A stretch of DNA of 64,000 nt from Fen-330 sp050008465 (lineage in GTDB: Bacteria; Acidobacteriota; Terriglobia; Bryobacterales; Bryobacteraceae). The DNA is taken from positions 1-64,000 of the forward strand of contig JBEKMO010000015.1 in assembly GCA_050008465.1 (NCBI GenBank), given 5' to 3'. Position 1 is the first letter of the stretch, and each line of letters begins with the position of its first letter. This document shows, piece after piece, positions 34,321-41,947 of this stretch. The notes under the pieces were generated by a model. The model saw only the letters and a list, made by a program, of their open reading frames with translations. It was not told where the DNA came from and did no database searches. The position numbers and the translations under genes were made by a program.

Positions 34321-34337
34321 GAACTGGGGGTTGTCAA
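34310..34337 (-). promoter_or_regulatory. Consensus sigma-70 promoter of the efflux operon
   Basis: On the minus strand, TTGACA (34337-34332), a 16-bp spacer and TATAAT (34315-34310) give a perfect consensus promoter reading into the TetR-TolC-HlyD-ABC operon. The predicted transcript starts near 34303 and has a leader of about 40 bases with GGAGG before the GTG. Confidence 0.85.
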
Positions 34338-34596
34338 GAGGATTCTTCGGGGGGCGGACACCGATTCCACCTCTTCGAGGACTGGGGCGGCAGAGTGCGA
34401 GGTGACACTCGGGGGGAGAGACCCGCACGCCAGGCCAAGCCGAAGTGCCAACTGGCAGACATGGCTATCCCAACCAGCACGGTCAGACTCGACACGCTGG
34501 AGTTTATGGACTCCACCGAACGCTGCCGACTGCGGGCCAATGAGTTTTCCGCGATCAACGTCCGGTTGGCGGGCGAAGTTGCGGTATAACGTAGGC

Positions 34597-34716
34597 ATGG
34601 AGAACCGAACCGAACCAAGAACTTTCTGGCAATGGATTCGCTACATTGTTGTGGCGGTAATCGCTATATGGCTGGTTATCTGGATGTTAAGGTTTGTCGG
34701 TATCAATATTTTGTAA
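34597..34716 (+). CDS. Small single-span membrane protein
   Basis: A 39-residue peptide beginning MENRTEPRTFWQWIRY, followed by one strongly hydrophobic helix (IVVAVIAIWLVIWMLRFVGI). The ATG at 34597 has TATAAC ten bases upstream, possibly a -10 element. A longer in-frame start at 34402 adds a non-conserved arginine/serine-rich tail and is not preferred. The function is unknown. Confidence 0.5.
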   Translation: MENRTEPRTFWQWIRYIVVAVIAIWLVIWMLRFVGINIL

Positions 34717-34788
34717 CCTAGACGGCCATTCTCGAATGACACATCCAAATCAAATACCGGATTATCTCAGATTTCGCGGCATACCCTG

Positions 34789-34986
34789 CTACAAGCGCCA
34801 GAACGCACGAATCCGCAAAAAGTGCCCACGCGTGTTGATCTCGACCTTCAGCTTGAGCGGTTCTCCGAGCCAGGAGTCAAGCCGCGCGTGCAACGCCGTC
34901 ATCGCCGGACCAATTGGGCCGGCCTGCGTCTGTGCGAGGTCAGTGTCTTCCGAGTAGCGTGTCGCCGGGAGTATGGGCGCGCGCGA
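34789..34986 (-). pseudogene. AbiEii-type nucleotidyltransferase toxin remnant
   Basis: Directly after the AbiEi stop codon, the same minus-strand frame continues as RYSEDTDLAQTQAGPIGPAM, then LHARLDSWLGEPLKLKVEIN and TRGHF, to a TAG at 34789-34791. The RYSEDxDL and AGPIG...LDxWLGEP blocks are those of AbiEii/DUF1814 nucleotidyltransferases (the SED motif is the catalytic DxD region), and LKVEINTREHF occurs further on in the intact family. The N-terminal GGT motif, the segment between the blocks and the whole C-terminal half are missing. The toxin is therefore dead. Confidence 0.65.
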
Positions 34987-35802
34987 TCACCCGGCTACCT
35001 CGATTTCTTCATTCACCAAGATTTTCCAGTGCCGATCCTTCGGTGCGCCCCCGGCTTCGCGATCGGGCCGCAGGGTCACAAGTCGCGGCCGTTCCGCTTC
35101 GATCCAAGCGGCCAATGGTCCAGTCTTGTCTCGGGCACCGACGTGTTCGAGCAGGAATCCTACACGCTGAGCTGCGGCGAGATCCTGCTCGAGGCGGGCC
35201 GCTTCGGCGAGGCGGACCGGTTCGAGCCTCTCAGCGAGGTCCGCGAGCACGTGTGCGAGGTTGTTCCAGCCACCGGCGTGCTCGGGGTAGCGGACGAGGT
35301 CCATTGCGGTTGCCTCCGGAGTGGATACCAGCATCGATCCGGTTTCCGTCTTTACCGAGATCGTCGGCGTGCGCTCGGCATTCTTCTTCAGGAGGAACCG
35401 AATCCGGGTGCGCCCGGCAGCCGCCGCCCGGAGTTGCCGGTTGGTCAGGACCTGGAACTCCTGAGGTTGCTGGGCGGCGGCTCCGTGCAAGGCCGCGGCC
35501 GACAGCAGACCCACGTAGTACGGCTGCCCGTGGAATCGCATCAACTCATTGATGAACCACGGCGGCGGCGGCGCCCCGGCGGATCTGTACTCCAGCGGTA
35601 CGACGACAAAGAATCCTCTCCGTGGAGCGACGAGCCGCCCTTGGGCGAGCAGCCGCTCGGCCGCTCGTTTGACCGCGATCGGCGAAAGCGAGAGGCCGCT
35701 GAGCGCTCGCTCGCGCGTGAAGGAGTAAAGCCCGGACTCCTGGAGCCGGTCGACGTACTCCGGAAAAGTCCGCGGTGCGGTTCGCTGCAGTTCCACACGC
35801 AT
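34987..35802 (-). CDS. AbiEi-family antitoxin / transcriptional repressor
   Basis: A 271-residue protein. An N-terminal winged helix (RTFPEYVDRLQESGLYSFTRERALSGLSLSPIAVKRAAERLLAQGRLVAPRRGFFVVVPLEY) and the AbiEi C-terminal domain (PPWFINELMRFHGQPYYVGLLSAAALHGAAAQQPQEFQVLTN) identify the antitoxin of AbiE phage-exclusion systems. AbiEi represses its own operon. The start at 35802 places a palindrome immediately upstream; in-frame starts at 35814 and 35838 are possible. The partner toxin gene downstream is only a remnant, so the system no longer functions as a toxin-antitoxin pair. Confidence 0.85.
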   Translation of the reverse strand: MRVELQRTAPRTFPEYVDRLQESGLYSFTRERALSGLSLSPIAVKRAAERLLAQGRLVAPRRGFFVVVPLEYRSAGAPPPPWFINELMRFHGQPYYVGLLSAAALHGAAAQQPQEFQVLTNRQLRAAAAGRTRIRFLLKKNAERTPTISVKTETGSMLVSTPEATAMDLVRYPEHAGGWNNLAHVLADLAERLEPVRLAEAARLEQDLAAAQRVGFLLEHVGARDKTGPLAAWIEAERPRLVTLRPDREAGGAPKDRHWKILVNEEIEVAG

Positions 35803-35826
35803 AAAGTACCACATTTCGGTACCTTT
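35803..35826. promoter_or_regulatory. Candidate AbiEi operator
   Basis: AAAGTACC-ACATTTC-GGTACCTTT is an imperfect inverted repeat ending at the preferred AbiEi start codon. AbiEi proteins are known to bind inverted repeats in their own promoters. Confidence 0.5.
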
Positions 35827-36342
35827 TGCATGTGACACCGTTAGCGAGGGGCGGAGAAAGTCTAAACACCGTTGAGATAGGGGGTGCCGCCGGGGGGCAT
35901 CGCAGGAGCCGGGACGAGGTTGCCGGCTGGCAGGACCGAGAGGGCCGAAGCGTCGAACACTGGGGGGAGATTAGGCGGGGATTCACGTTCAGCCCCCTCG
36001 CAATGTGCTTCCGCACCGATGCCTGCGCTCCTGCGCGATTGGGCCGGAAAACACGGGAGGGCCGACGTGGACGTCGGCCCGCGGACCAGAGGTCCGCCCT
36101 ACGAAGACAAAGCGCCGGTAAGCGCGCTTCACGGCTTGTCGCGGGCGAGGGTGAGGTTGGCGGACTTGAACTAAGTCGCGGGTTGCGGTAAAGTTGGGAG
36201 CACGATCCGGAATGTTCAGGGACCGCGAACCCGCTGCCAGTATCCCTCTCACGCACTCCGCCCCCTTGGAGTTTCCAATGAGTTGTGGTTTGATAGGTTA
36301 GGCTCGTAAGCCACATGAACACGCCGGCCCCCAACTGATCGC
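35827..36342. other. Intergenic region before infC, with repeat B3
   Basis: About 500 bp without a convincing gene; short frames are proline/arginine-rich. It contains the double hairpin at 36059-36103. No obvious infC promoter or leader structure was recognised. Confidence 0.5.
36059..36103. repeat. Double-hairpin repeat, family B, copy 3
   Basis: GGCCGACGTGGACGTCGGCC and GCGGACCAGAGGTCCGC, then CCTACGAAGACAAAG. The stems are kept while stem and loop bases differ from copies 1 and 2 in compensating positions (ACCT...AGGT became ACGT...ACGT). The tail GAAGACAAAG recurs after the partial copy at 61674-61690. Confidence 0.85.
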
Positions 36343-36936
36343 ATGTATCCAAGCAGACACTTCCAACCACGCAGACCAAGAATCCGGGAAAACGTCAACG
36401 AGGCGATCCGCGCCCGGGAGGTACGGGCGGTCTTTCCCGATGGATCGGTGGAGATCATGCCCACACCCGCCGCGGTGCGCCGTGCGCAGGAGATGGGGCT
36501 CGATCTCATCCTGGTTGCACCGACCGCCGAACCGCCGGTGGCCAAGGCGATGGATTACGGCCAGTGGCAGTACGAGACCAAGAAGAAGCAGCAGGAAGCC
36601 AAGAAGAAGCAACACGTCATACAGGTCAAGGAACTGAAGTTCCGGCCCAACACGGACGATCACGATTACGATTTCAAGAAGAACCATGCCATCCGGTTCC
36701 TCCAGGAAGGCAACCGGGTGAAGGCGGTGGTGCAGTTCCGCGGCCGTGAGATCGCGCACGTGGATCTGGGCCAGAAGCTGCTGCTGCGGTTTGCGCAGGA
36801 CCTGGTCCAGTACGGCAGCGTGGAAGGGCAGCCGCGGCTGGAAGGCCGCAGCACGCATATCCTGCTCAGCCCGGTGAAGAAGGACAAGCCGGCGGAGAAG
36901 CCCAAGCCGGCTTCGCAGCCCAAGCCCGTGGGCTAA
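36343..36936 (+). CDS. infC: Translation initiation factor IF-3
   Basis: A 197-residue IF-3. The N-terminal domain is ENVNEAIRAREVRAVFPDGSVEI...LDLILVAPTAEPPVAKAMDYGQWQYE. The lysine-rich linker (KKKQQEAKKKQ) and C-terminal domain (VKELKFRPNTDDHDYDFKKNHAIRFLQEGNRVKAVVQFRGREIAH) are complete, followed by a Lys/Pro-rich tail. IF-3 binds the 30S subunit and checks start-codon selection. Unusually, rpmI and rplT do not follow; an opposite-strand HNH gene does. The two stop codons overlap (CTAA at 36933-36936). The ATG at 36343 lacks a strong ribosome site. Confidence 0.95.
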   Translation: MYPSRHFQPRRPRIRENVNEAIRAREVRAVFPDGSVEIMPTPAAVRRAQEMGLDLILVAPTAEPPVAKAMDYGQWQYETKKKQQEAKKKQHVIQVKELKFRPNTDDHDYDFKKNHAIRFLQEGNRVKAVVQFRGREIAHVDLGQKLLLRFAQDLVQYGSVEGQPRLEGRSTHILLSPVKKDKPAEKPKPASQPKPVG

Positions 36937-37460
36937 TAGAACAGGTACTTGCGCCACTGGTCGTCGCTTCGGCCCAACAGACGCATGAGGTGGCGGCTGG
37001 TGTGCAGGCTGAAGGGGCGCGGCGCGCGAACGAGCCGCATTCCGGCCTCTTCCGGAGTCCGGCCGCCCTTGTGATTGTTGCAGCGGTGGCAGCAGGCGAC
37101 CAGGTTTTCCCAGGTGGTTTCGCCGGCGCGGGAGCGCGGGACGACGTGGTCCAGCGTGAGTTCACTGGATGGGAGGGTGCGCTGGCAGTACTGGCAGGTG
37201 TAGCGGTCGCGCATGAGGATGTTCTTGCGGGACAGCGCGCGGGTCTGGCGGGGAATGCGGCGGTACTCGAGCAACCGGATCACGGAAGGGAGCTTCAGAG
37301 CTTGCCGCGCCGAGTGCAGCAGATTGGAGGAAAACTCCTCCGGGGAGGCGACACCCTTCAGGATCAGCACCAAGGCGCGCCTGGCCGCACAGATGTTGAC
37401 GGGCTCATAGCTCGCGTTGAGCACCAGCACCGGTTTGCGCAAGGCATTCAGGCCGGGCAT
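36933..37460 (-). CDS. HNH endonuclease
   Basis: A 175-residue HNH nuclease-domain protein of the type widespread in actinobacterial and acidobacterial genomes. N-terminal PVLVLNASYEPVNICAARRALVLILKG is followed by the zinc/HNH core YTCQYCQRTLPSSELTLDHVVPRSRAGETTWENLVACCHRCNNHKGGRTPEEA, with two CxxC pairs and the DHVVP/NLVACC residues. The C-terminus WRKYLFY is conserved in the family. The start at 37460 overlaps the comF stop (ATGA). Its role in the cell is not established; it is a single-copy gene rather than a mobile intron element. Confidence 0.9.
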   Translation of the reverse strand: MPGLNALRKPVLVLNASYEPVNICAARRALVLILKGVASPEEFSSNLLHSARQALKLPSVIRLLEYRRIPRQTRALSRKNILMRDRYTCQYCQRTLPSSELTLDHVVPRSRAGETTWENLVACCHRCNNHKGGRTPEEAGMRLVRAPRPFSLHTSRHLMRLLGRSDDQWRKYLFY

Positions 37461-38245
37461 CACGCCGCTCCCACCACAAGGGACCTGCCGAGGAAGGTGA
37501 AGGCGGAGGAGCGGCGGTCGACGCGGGCCAGGGTGAGCAGGGCCACGTAACGCGCTCCGGCGCCCTTGAGCGCCGCGGCGCAGGCGGCCGCAGTCGCGCC
37601 GGTGGTCATGACGTCGTCGACCAGCAGAATGCGGCGGCCCTCGACATCCCGTTTTCGCTTCACCAGGAAAGCTCCGGCGACGTTCGAGCGGCGGTTCGCG
37701 TTGGTCAGCCCGGCCTGGGTGGCGGTGGCGCGAGTGCGCCGCAGCGCGGCGCGAACCGGGATGCCAAACCGCCGGGCAATCGCCTGGGCCAGCAGCGCGG
37801 ACTGGTTGAAACCACGCTGCCAGCGGCGCCGCCAGTGGAGCGGGACGGGAACGATGACGTCGAAGGTCTGGTCGCGCGGGATGGCGGCAGCGAGGTAGTC
37901 GCCCAACGGCCCGGCGAGCGGCCGGATGCGTGCGTACTTGAAGAGATGAACGAGTTCCCGGAGAACGCCCTCGTAAGCGCCGAACGAATAGGCGCTGTCG
38001 AAACCCCGCAATCCGCGGCGGCAAAGTTCGCAGCGGCCCTGGGCGTCGAGCGGCGCCGGATTCAGGAAAGGCGTGCGGCAGAGGGCGCAGAAATAGTCCG
38101 CCGAGAGGGGTTCGGGTTTGTGCAGGCAATCCCGGCAAACAGGGATCCGGGAGATATTGGTGAGAGGCGCGCCGCAGACGCGGCAGCCGTCCGGGAACAG
38201 AAGCGCAAAGAAGGCCGCAGAAATCTTATCGAGAGCCGACACCAC
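37460..38245 (-). CDS. comF: ComF family phosphoribosyltransferase-like protein
   Basis: A 261-residue ComF/GntX protein. It has an N-terminal zinc ribbon (CRVCGAPL, CRDCL, CALCRTPF, CELCRRGL) and a C-terminal type I phosphoribosyltransferase domain with RRILLVDDVMTTGATAAACAAALKGAGA. In naturally competent bacteria ComF takes part in DNA uptake in the cytosol; elsewhere the function is unclear. It is the first gene of the leftward comF-HNH pair. Confidence 0.92.
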   Translation of the reverse strand: MVSALDKISAAFFALLFPDGCRVCGAPLTNISRIPVCRDCLHKPEPLSADYFCALCRTPFLNPAPLDAQGRCELCRRGLRGFDSAYSFGAYEGVLRELVHLFKYARIRPLAGPLGDYLAAAIPRDQTFDVIVPVPLHWRRRWQRGFNQSALLAQAIARRFGIPVRAALRRTRATATQAGLTNANRRSNVAGAFLVKRKRDVEGRRILLVDDVMTTGATAAACAAALKGAGARYVALLTLARVDRRSSAFTFLGRSLVVGAA

Positions 38246-38543
38246 GCCGTTCAGGAGAGCCCCGATGAAGCCGCGACTCGAGAAGACCCACCTCCTTCAG
38301 GAGCCGTGAAAAAACCTGGGGACACGCCTGCGCGCCTCTCGAGGACATGGACTCCCCGGGGCCGAGTCCGGAGTGTCCCCGGATTTTTTCACGTCTCCCT
38401 CAGAGTCCTAGTGTACACCAGGTCCCAGGTTGGCGGGCGGTGAGCAGGGCGGGCGCTCACGCCGACGCGGTGGAGATTATCCGGCGGGCGAGCGGCGTCG
38501 CGGCCGCGTTTTGGTCTGCTACTATTTGGGCTGGAACCAACCC
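38246..38543. other. Divergent region between comF and the GH2 gene
   Basis: About 300 bp, containing the 87-bp inverted-repeat element at 38306-38392. The rest shows no gene. Confidence 0.5.
38306..38392. repeat. 87-bp element with 20-bp terminal inverted repeats (MITE/REP-like)
   Basis: The left arm GTGAAAAAACCTGGGGACAC (38306-38325) and right arm GTGTCCCCGGATTTTTTCAC (38373-38392) are inverted complements in 18 of 20 positions. Inside is a second hairpin GGACTC...GAGTCC. It carries no coding capacity. Confidence 0.75.
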
Positions 38544-40661
38544 ATGCCAAACCGTGCGACTCTGACTGCGCTCTGCTGGCTGCTGCCGCTGGCAAGCGCC
38601 GCGACGAAGATCGATCTGAACCAGGATTGGCGCTTCCGGGTGGATCCGGAGAAGAAAGGCGAGGCGTCCGGCTGGCAGCGCGCGGCGCCGGCCGGCACGG
38701 AGGCGGTTTCCGTGCCGCATACCTGGAATATCGGGAAACACGAGGAGTTCCTGGGGCGGGCATGGTACTTCAAGACGTTCGCCGCGCCGCCGGGCAAGCG
38801 CGTGGAGCTGCACTTCGGTGCGACGTTCTATCGCTCGCAAGTGTGGCTCAACGGCACGCCGCTCGGAAACCACGAGGGCGGACACACGGCGTACTTCTTC
38901 GATGCGACGCCGCATCTGAAGCCGGTGAACTTTCTGGCGGTCGCCATCGATAATGAGCCGGGAGTGGCGACCATTCCCGGGTGGGCGATGCTGGGCTACA
39001 GGGGCGGCGATATCTGGTACGACTGGTGGCACTACGGCGGCATCGTGCGCGACGTCTGGCTGGCAGTGAACGAACCGCTGCTCATTCGCAGGCAGGAGAT
39101 TCGCACGCGGGTGGTCGGAGGCGCGGCGGAGGTCACCGACCGAGTGTTCGTCGAGAACCACAGCGGCACGGCGGCGGAAATGCGGCTGCGGTTGAGCGTG
39201 CGGGGGCCGGACGGCGCCCCGGCGGCCACGGCGGAGCGCGCCGCGAGGATCGCTCCGGGGCGGCAGGAGGTCGCCGTGGCGTTGCGAATCGATCCGGTAG
39301 CGCCGTGGCATTTCGATCACCCCAGGTTGTACCGGCTGGAGGCCGACCTGTTGGACGCCGGCGGCGCATTGCTCGACTCGGTTTCCGACAGCTTCGGCGC
39401 GCGCACCGTCGAGATCCAGAACGCCCGCCTGTACCTGAATGGCGAGCCGGTGCGGCTGTCCGGGATGACGCGGCACGAGGAGTCGCCCTGGGAAGGGCTG
39501 GCGGAGAGCGCGGGCACCATGAAGCGGGATTACGACGAGATGAAAGAGCTCGGAGTCACGCTCACGCGTCCGGTGCACTATCCGCAGCACCCCTACATCC
39601 TCGAGTACTGCGACCGCAACGGAATCCTGCTGATTCCCGAGATCCCGATGTGGCAGTTCAGCGAAGAGCAGATGCGGGACCCCAAGGTGATCGCGCTGGC
39701 ACGGCAGATGCTGACCGAAACGATCGAGCAGTCCTACAATCATCCGAGCATCTTCGCCTGGAGCGTGTGCAACGAAAGCGCCACGGACACTCCCGGCGGG
39801 CGCGCATACTTCCAGAGCATGTACGAGACGGCGAAGAAGCTCGATCCCGACCGGTATGTGAGCTACGCGGACGACAAGATATCCAAGGGCGCCAATCCCG
39901 CGGTCAACGCGGCGTCGATCGCGGACTTCGTGATGATGAACCAGTACTTCGGAAGCTGGCACGGTCCGGCCTCGGGGCTCGTGCCGGCGCTGGAGCGGGT
40001 GCGCCGGGAGTACCCGGGCAAGATGGTGCTGATTTCGGAGTTCGGCTTCGCCGGCCCGTTTGCCCCGGACAAACAGGCGGCCGATCGAATCCGGGAGCGG
40101 ATCATCCGCGAGCAGATGGATGTATTCGGCAATTTCGATTTCGTGGGCGGCGCGATTTTCTGGTGTTACCAGGACTACCGGTCGCACCGCAATCTGCGGC
40201 CTGGGCGGCGTTCCGGCGTCGTCGAGATGGGCGTGGTGGACGAGAACCGGCAGCGCAATCCATCGTTCTATGTGTGGCAGGAGCGGAACGCGCCGGCGCG
40301 GCTCGCGCTCGACTGGCTGCCGGGCGCCGGGAGGCCATCCGGGTTTCGCGCGCGGATCGCGCCGCGCGGGGAGAACGAGATTCCGCATTACACGCTGCGC
40401 GGCTATCGCGCGGAATTCGCCGTGCGGGACCACTCCGGCAAGGTGATTGCGGCGGGAGAGAGAGCGTTGCCCGACATCGGCCCGGCGCACCAATTCGAGG
40501 TGGCCTTTGCCGAGGTCTCGTCGAGGGAAGCGACCCTGGAGTTTCGCCTGGTGCGGCCGACGGGATTCCTCGCCGCGCGGGAGGAGCTGCAATGGTGGGA
40601 GCCGGACTCGGGCGGATACCGGATCGAAGACATGAAGAAGGATGGGCACAGGGTGCCGTGA
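38544..40661 (+). CDS. GH2 beta-galactosidase/glucuronidase-like enzyme, secreted
   Basis: A 705-residue glycoside hydrolase of family 2. The start at 38544 gives a signal peptide (MPNRATLTALCWLLPLASA). The order is the GH2 sugar-binding jelly roll (WRFRVDPEKKGEASGWQ...VELHFGATFYRSQVWLNGTPLGNHEGGHTAYFFD), the immunoglobulin-like domain, then the TIM barrel. The predicted acid/base Glu411 lies in WSVCNES and the nucleophile Glu499 in LISEFGFAG. A C-terminal domain of ~130 residues follows. The exact substrate (beta-galactoside, glucuronide, mannoside) cannot be told from sequence. It would act in the periplasm or outside on plant-derived oligosaccharides. Confidence 0.9.
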   Translation: MPNRATLTALCWLLPLASAATKIDLNQDWRFRVDPEKKGEASGWQRAAPAGTEAVSVPHTWNIGKHEEFLGRAWYFKTFAAPPGKRVELHFGATFYRSQVWLNGTPLGNHEGGHTAYFFDATPHLKPVNFLAVAIDNEPGVATIPGWAMLGYRGGDIWYDWWHYGGIVRDVWLAVNEPLLIRRQEIRTRVVGGAAEVTDRVFVENHSGTAAEMRLRLSVRGPDGAPAATAERAARIAPGRQEVAVALRIDPVAPWHFDHPRLYRLEADLLDAGGALLDSVSDSFGARTVEIQNARLYLNGEPVRLSGMTRHEESPWEGLAESAGTMKRDYDEMKELGVTLTRPVHYPQHPYILEYCDRNGILLIPEIPMWQFSEEQMRDPKVIALARQMLTETIEQSYNHPSIFAWSVCNESATDTPGGRAYFQSMYETAKKLDPDRYVSYADDKISKGANPAVNAASIADFVMMNQYFGSWHGPASGLVPALERVRREYPGKMVLISEFGFAGPFAPDKQAADRIRERIIREQMDVFGNFDFVGGAIFWCYQDYRSHRNLRPGRRSGVVEMGVVDENRQRNPSFYVWQERNAPARLALDWLPGAGRPSGFRARIAPRGENEIPHYTLRGYRAEFAVRDHSGKVIAAGERALPDIGPAHQFEVAFAEVSSREATLEFRLVRPTGFLAAREELQWWEPDSGGYRIEDMKKDGHRVP

Positions 40662-40698
40662 GGGGTTTCGGGGGGCAACCGGGGGAAAGAGTGTACTG

Positions 40699-41249
40699 TC
40701 ACGGGTTTTTGCCCGCCACGGTGAGGAGGAAGGCGTAGCGAAAGGCGGTGTCGCGGTAACGGTCGTCGCGAGCGGTTAGGCCGCCATGGCCGGCTTTCAT
40801 TTCGGTCTTCAGCAACAGGACGTTGTCGTCCTTCTTGAGCGCGCGCAGCTTGGCCACCCACTTCGCGGGCTCCCAGTATTGGACCTGGGAGTCGTGCAGG
40901 CCGGTGGTCACGAGCAGGGCAGGATAGCGCCCCGGTTTGGTCTGGTCGTAGGGCGAATACGCCAGGATGTAATCGTAGTACTTCCGGTCGTTCGGATTGC
41001 CCCACTCGTCGAACTCGGCGGTAGCCAGCGGAATGCTGTCATCGAGCATCGTGGTGACCACGTCGACGAAGGGCACCAGGGCGACAACGCCGGTGAACAA
41101 ATCGGGGCGCATGGCAACGACAGCGCCCATCAACAGGCCGCCGGCGCTTCCTCCCATGGCAAAAAGCCGCTGGGGATTGGCGTACTTCTCACGCACCAGG
41201 TACTCGGCGCAGTCGATGAAGTCGGTGAAGGTGTTCTTCTTCTTCCAGC
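40699..41249 (-). pseudogene. Oligopeptidase B-like serine peptidase, C-terminal fragment
   Basis: The minus strand from about 41249 reads GRWKKKNTFTDFIDCAEYLV and then REKYANPQRLFAMGGSAGGL, continuing to a stop at 40699. It corresponds to roughly the last quarter of an S9 family oligopeptidase B. The nucleophile Ser (GGSAGG), Asp (GLHDSQVQYWE) and His (AGHGG) are all present, but the N-terminal propeller and the first part of the hydrolase domain are gone. The frame ends at a junction near 41250 with a plus-strand fragment of another gene. Confidence 0.8.
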
Positions 41250-41609
41250 GACCTGGAGAACGATCCCAAACTCATTCCAGACCGGATGTTGTGGGGCGGC
41301 ATGCTGCATGGCAAGTGGCTCGATCCGGTAATGGTCCCGATGGCGGCTTACGAATTCGCCCGCACGCCCAAATCCTCGGACACGTGGCCGCTCTTTCAGG
41401 AAGACCTGGGCAACCTGCGCACCTATTTCTCCGCTCTGCCCGACGTGGAACCGATCGCCAAGATTGCCGGGCTTCCGCACACCGAGCCGCAGTCCCTGCC
41501 GCTGTTGCTCGCGGGACTTCGCGCCCTCGCTAACCCTGAAACACCGATGCCCTTTCTCGCCTGCAAGCCGGAGCACATCGGCCCGTGGATTACCTGGGTG
41601 GGAGTTTAG
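41250..41609 (+). pseudogene. Headless C-terminal fragment of an unidentified gene
   Basis: A plus-strand frame of 119 codons starts abruptly at the junction with the oligopeptidase fragment and reads DLENDPKLIPDRMLWGGMLH, then GKWLDPVMVPMAAYEF, ending with KPEHIGPWITWVGV. Codon usage and the amino-acid pattern look like a real protein end. There is no start signal at the junction; an internal ATG at 41286 could be used. I do not recognise the family. Confidence 0.5.
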
Positions 41610-41947
41610 CCAATACCTCTTCTCGACTTGCATGCGCACTTTCCCATGCCCATGCGCCTTCCCCCGCTGTTCATAGCCAAAAGCGGACCCACAGGGCGGA
41701 ACGGAACGAGAGGATGTAACGGTGACGGTGGGACGCGCGTCGAAGCCGTTCGGGCAGATTCCGGCCAGAGTCGCTGGCGTAGCCTCTCTCGGCTGGCAGG
41801 GTGGAGTCGTGGGCGGCTGGAACGCTTCCACCCTGCCGTCGCCGGCGGACCTGCGTTCGGCGAGCGCTGGAGCGGGGCCTCCCGGCACCCGGCCGGTTCC
41901 CGGTCTGCGCGTGGGTGGCCCGGAACTCTCCGTGATAGACTCTCTAA
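41610..41947. other. Intergenic region before the envelope cluster
   Basis: About 340 bp with no convincing gene on either strand. It precedes the GTG-started CRTAC1 gene. No repeat of families A or B is present. Confidence 0.5.

Larger units (their letters stand above)
34265..34596. other. Regulatory region of the efflux operon and upstream spacer
   Basis: The left 75 bp contain the efflux promoter and palindromes (listed separately). The remaining ~250 bp (34345-34596) hold no convincing gene: short frames on both strands lack conserved features. Confidence 0.5.

Noticed and set aside
36933..38138. 401-codon minus-strand frame starting inside comF and running into the HNH gene
   Set aside because: The first 225 codons are comF read in the wrong frame; the HNH protein starts at 37460 with start/stop overlap.
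40671..40686. Fourth copy of the 60-bp family A repeat (GGGCAACCGGGGG)
   Set aside because: Only about 12 bases match and the rest diverges at once; it may be a chance match or a heavily eroded remnant.
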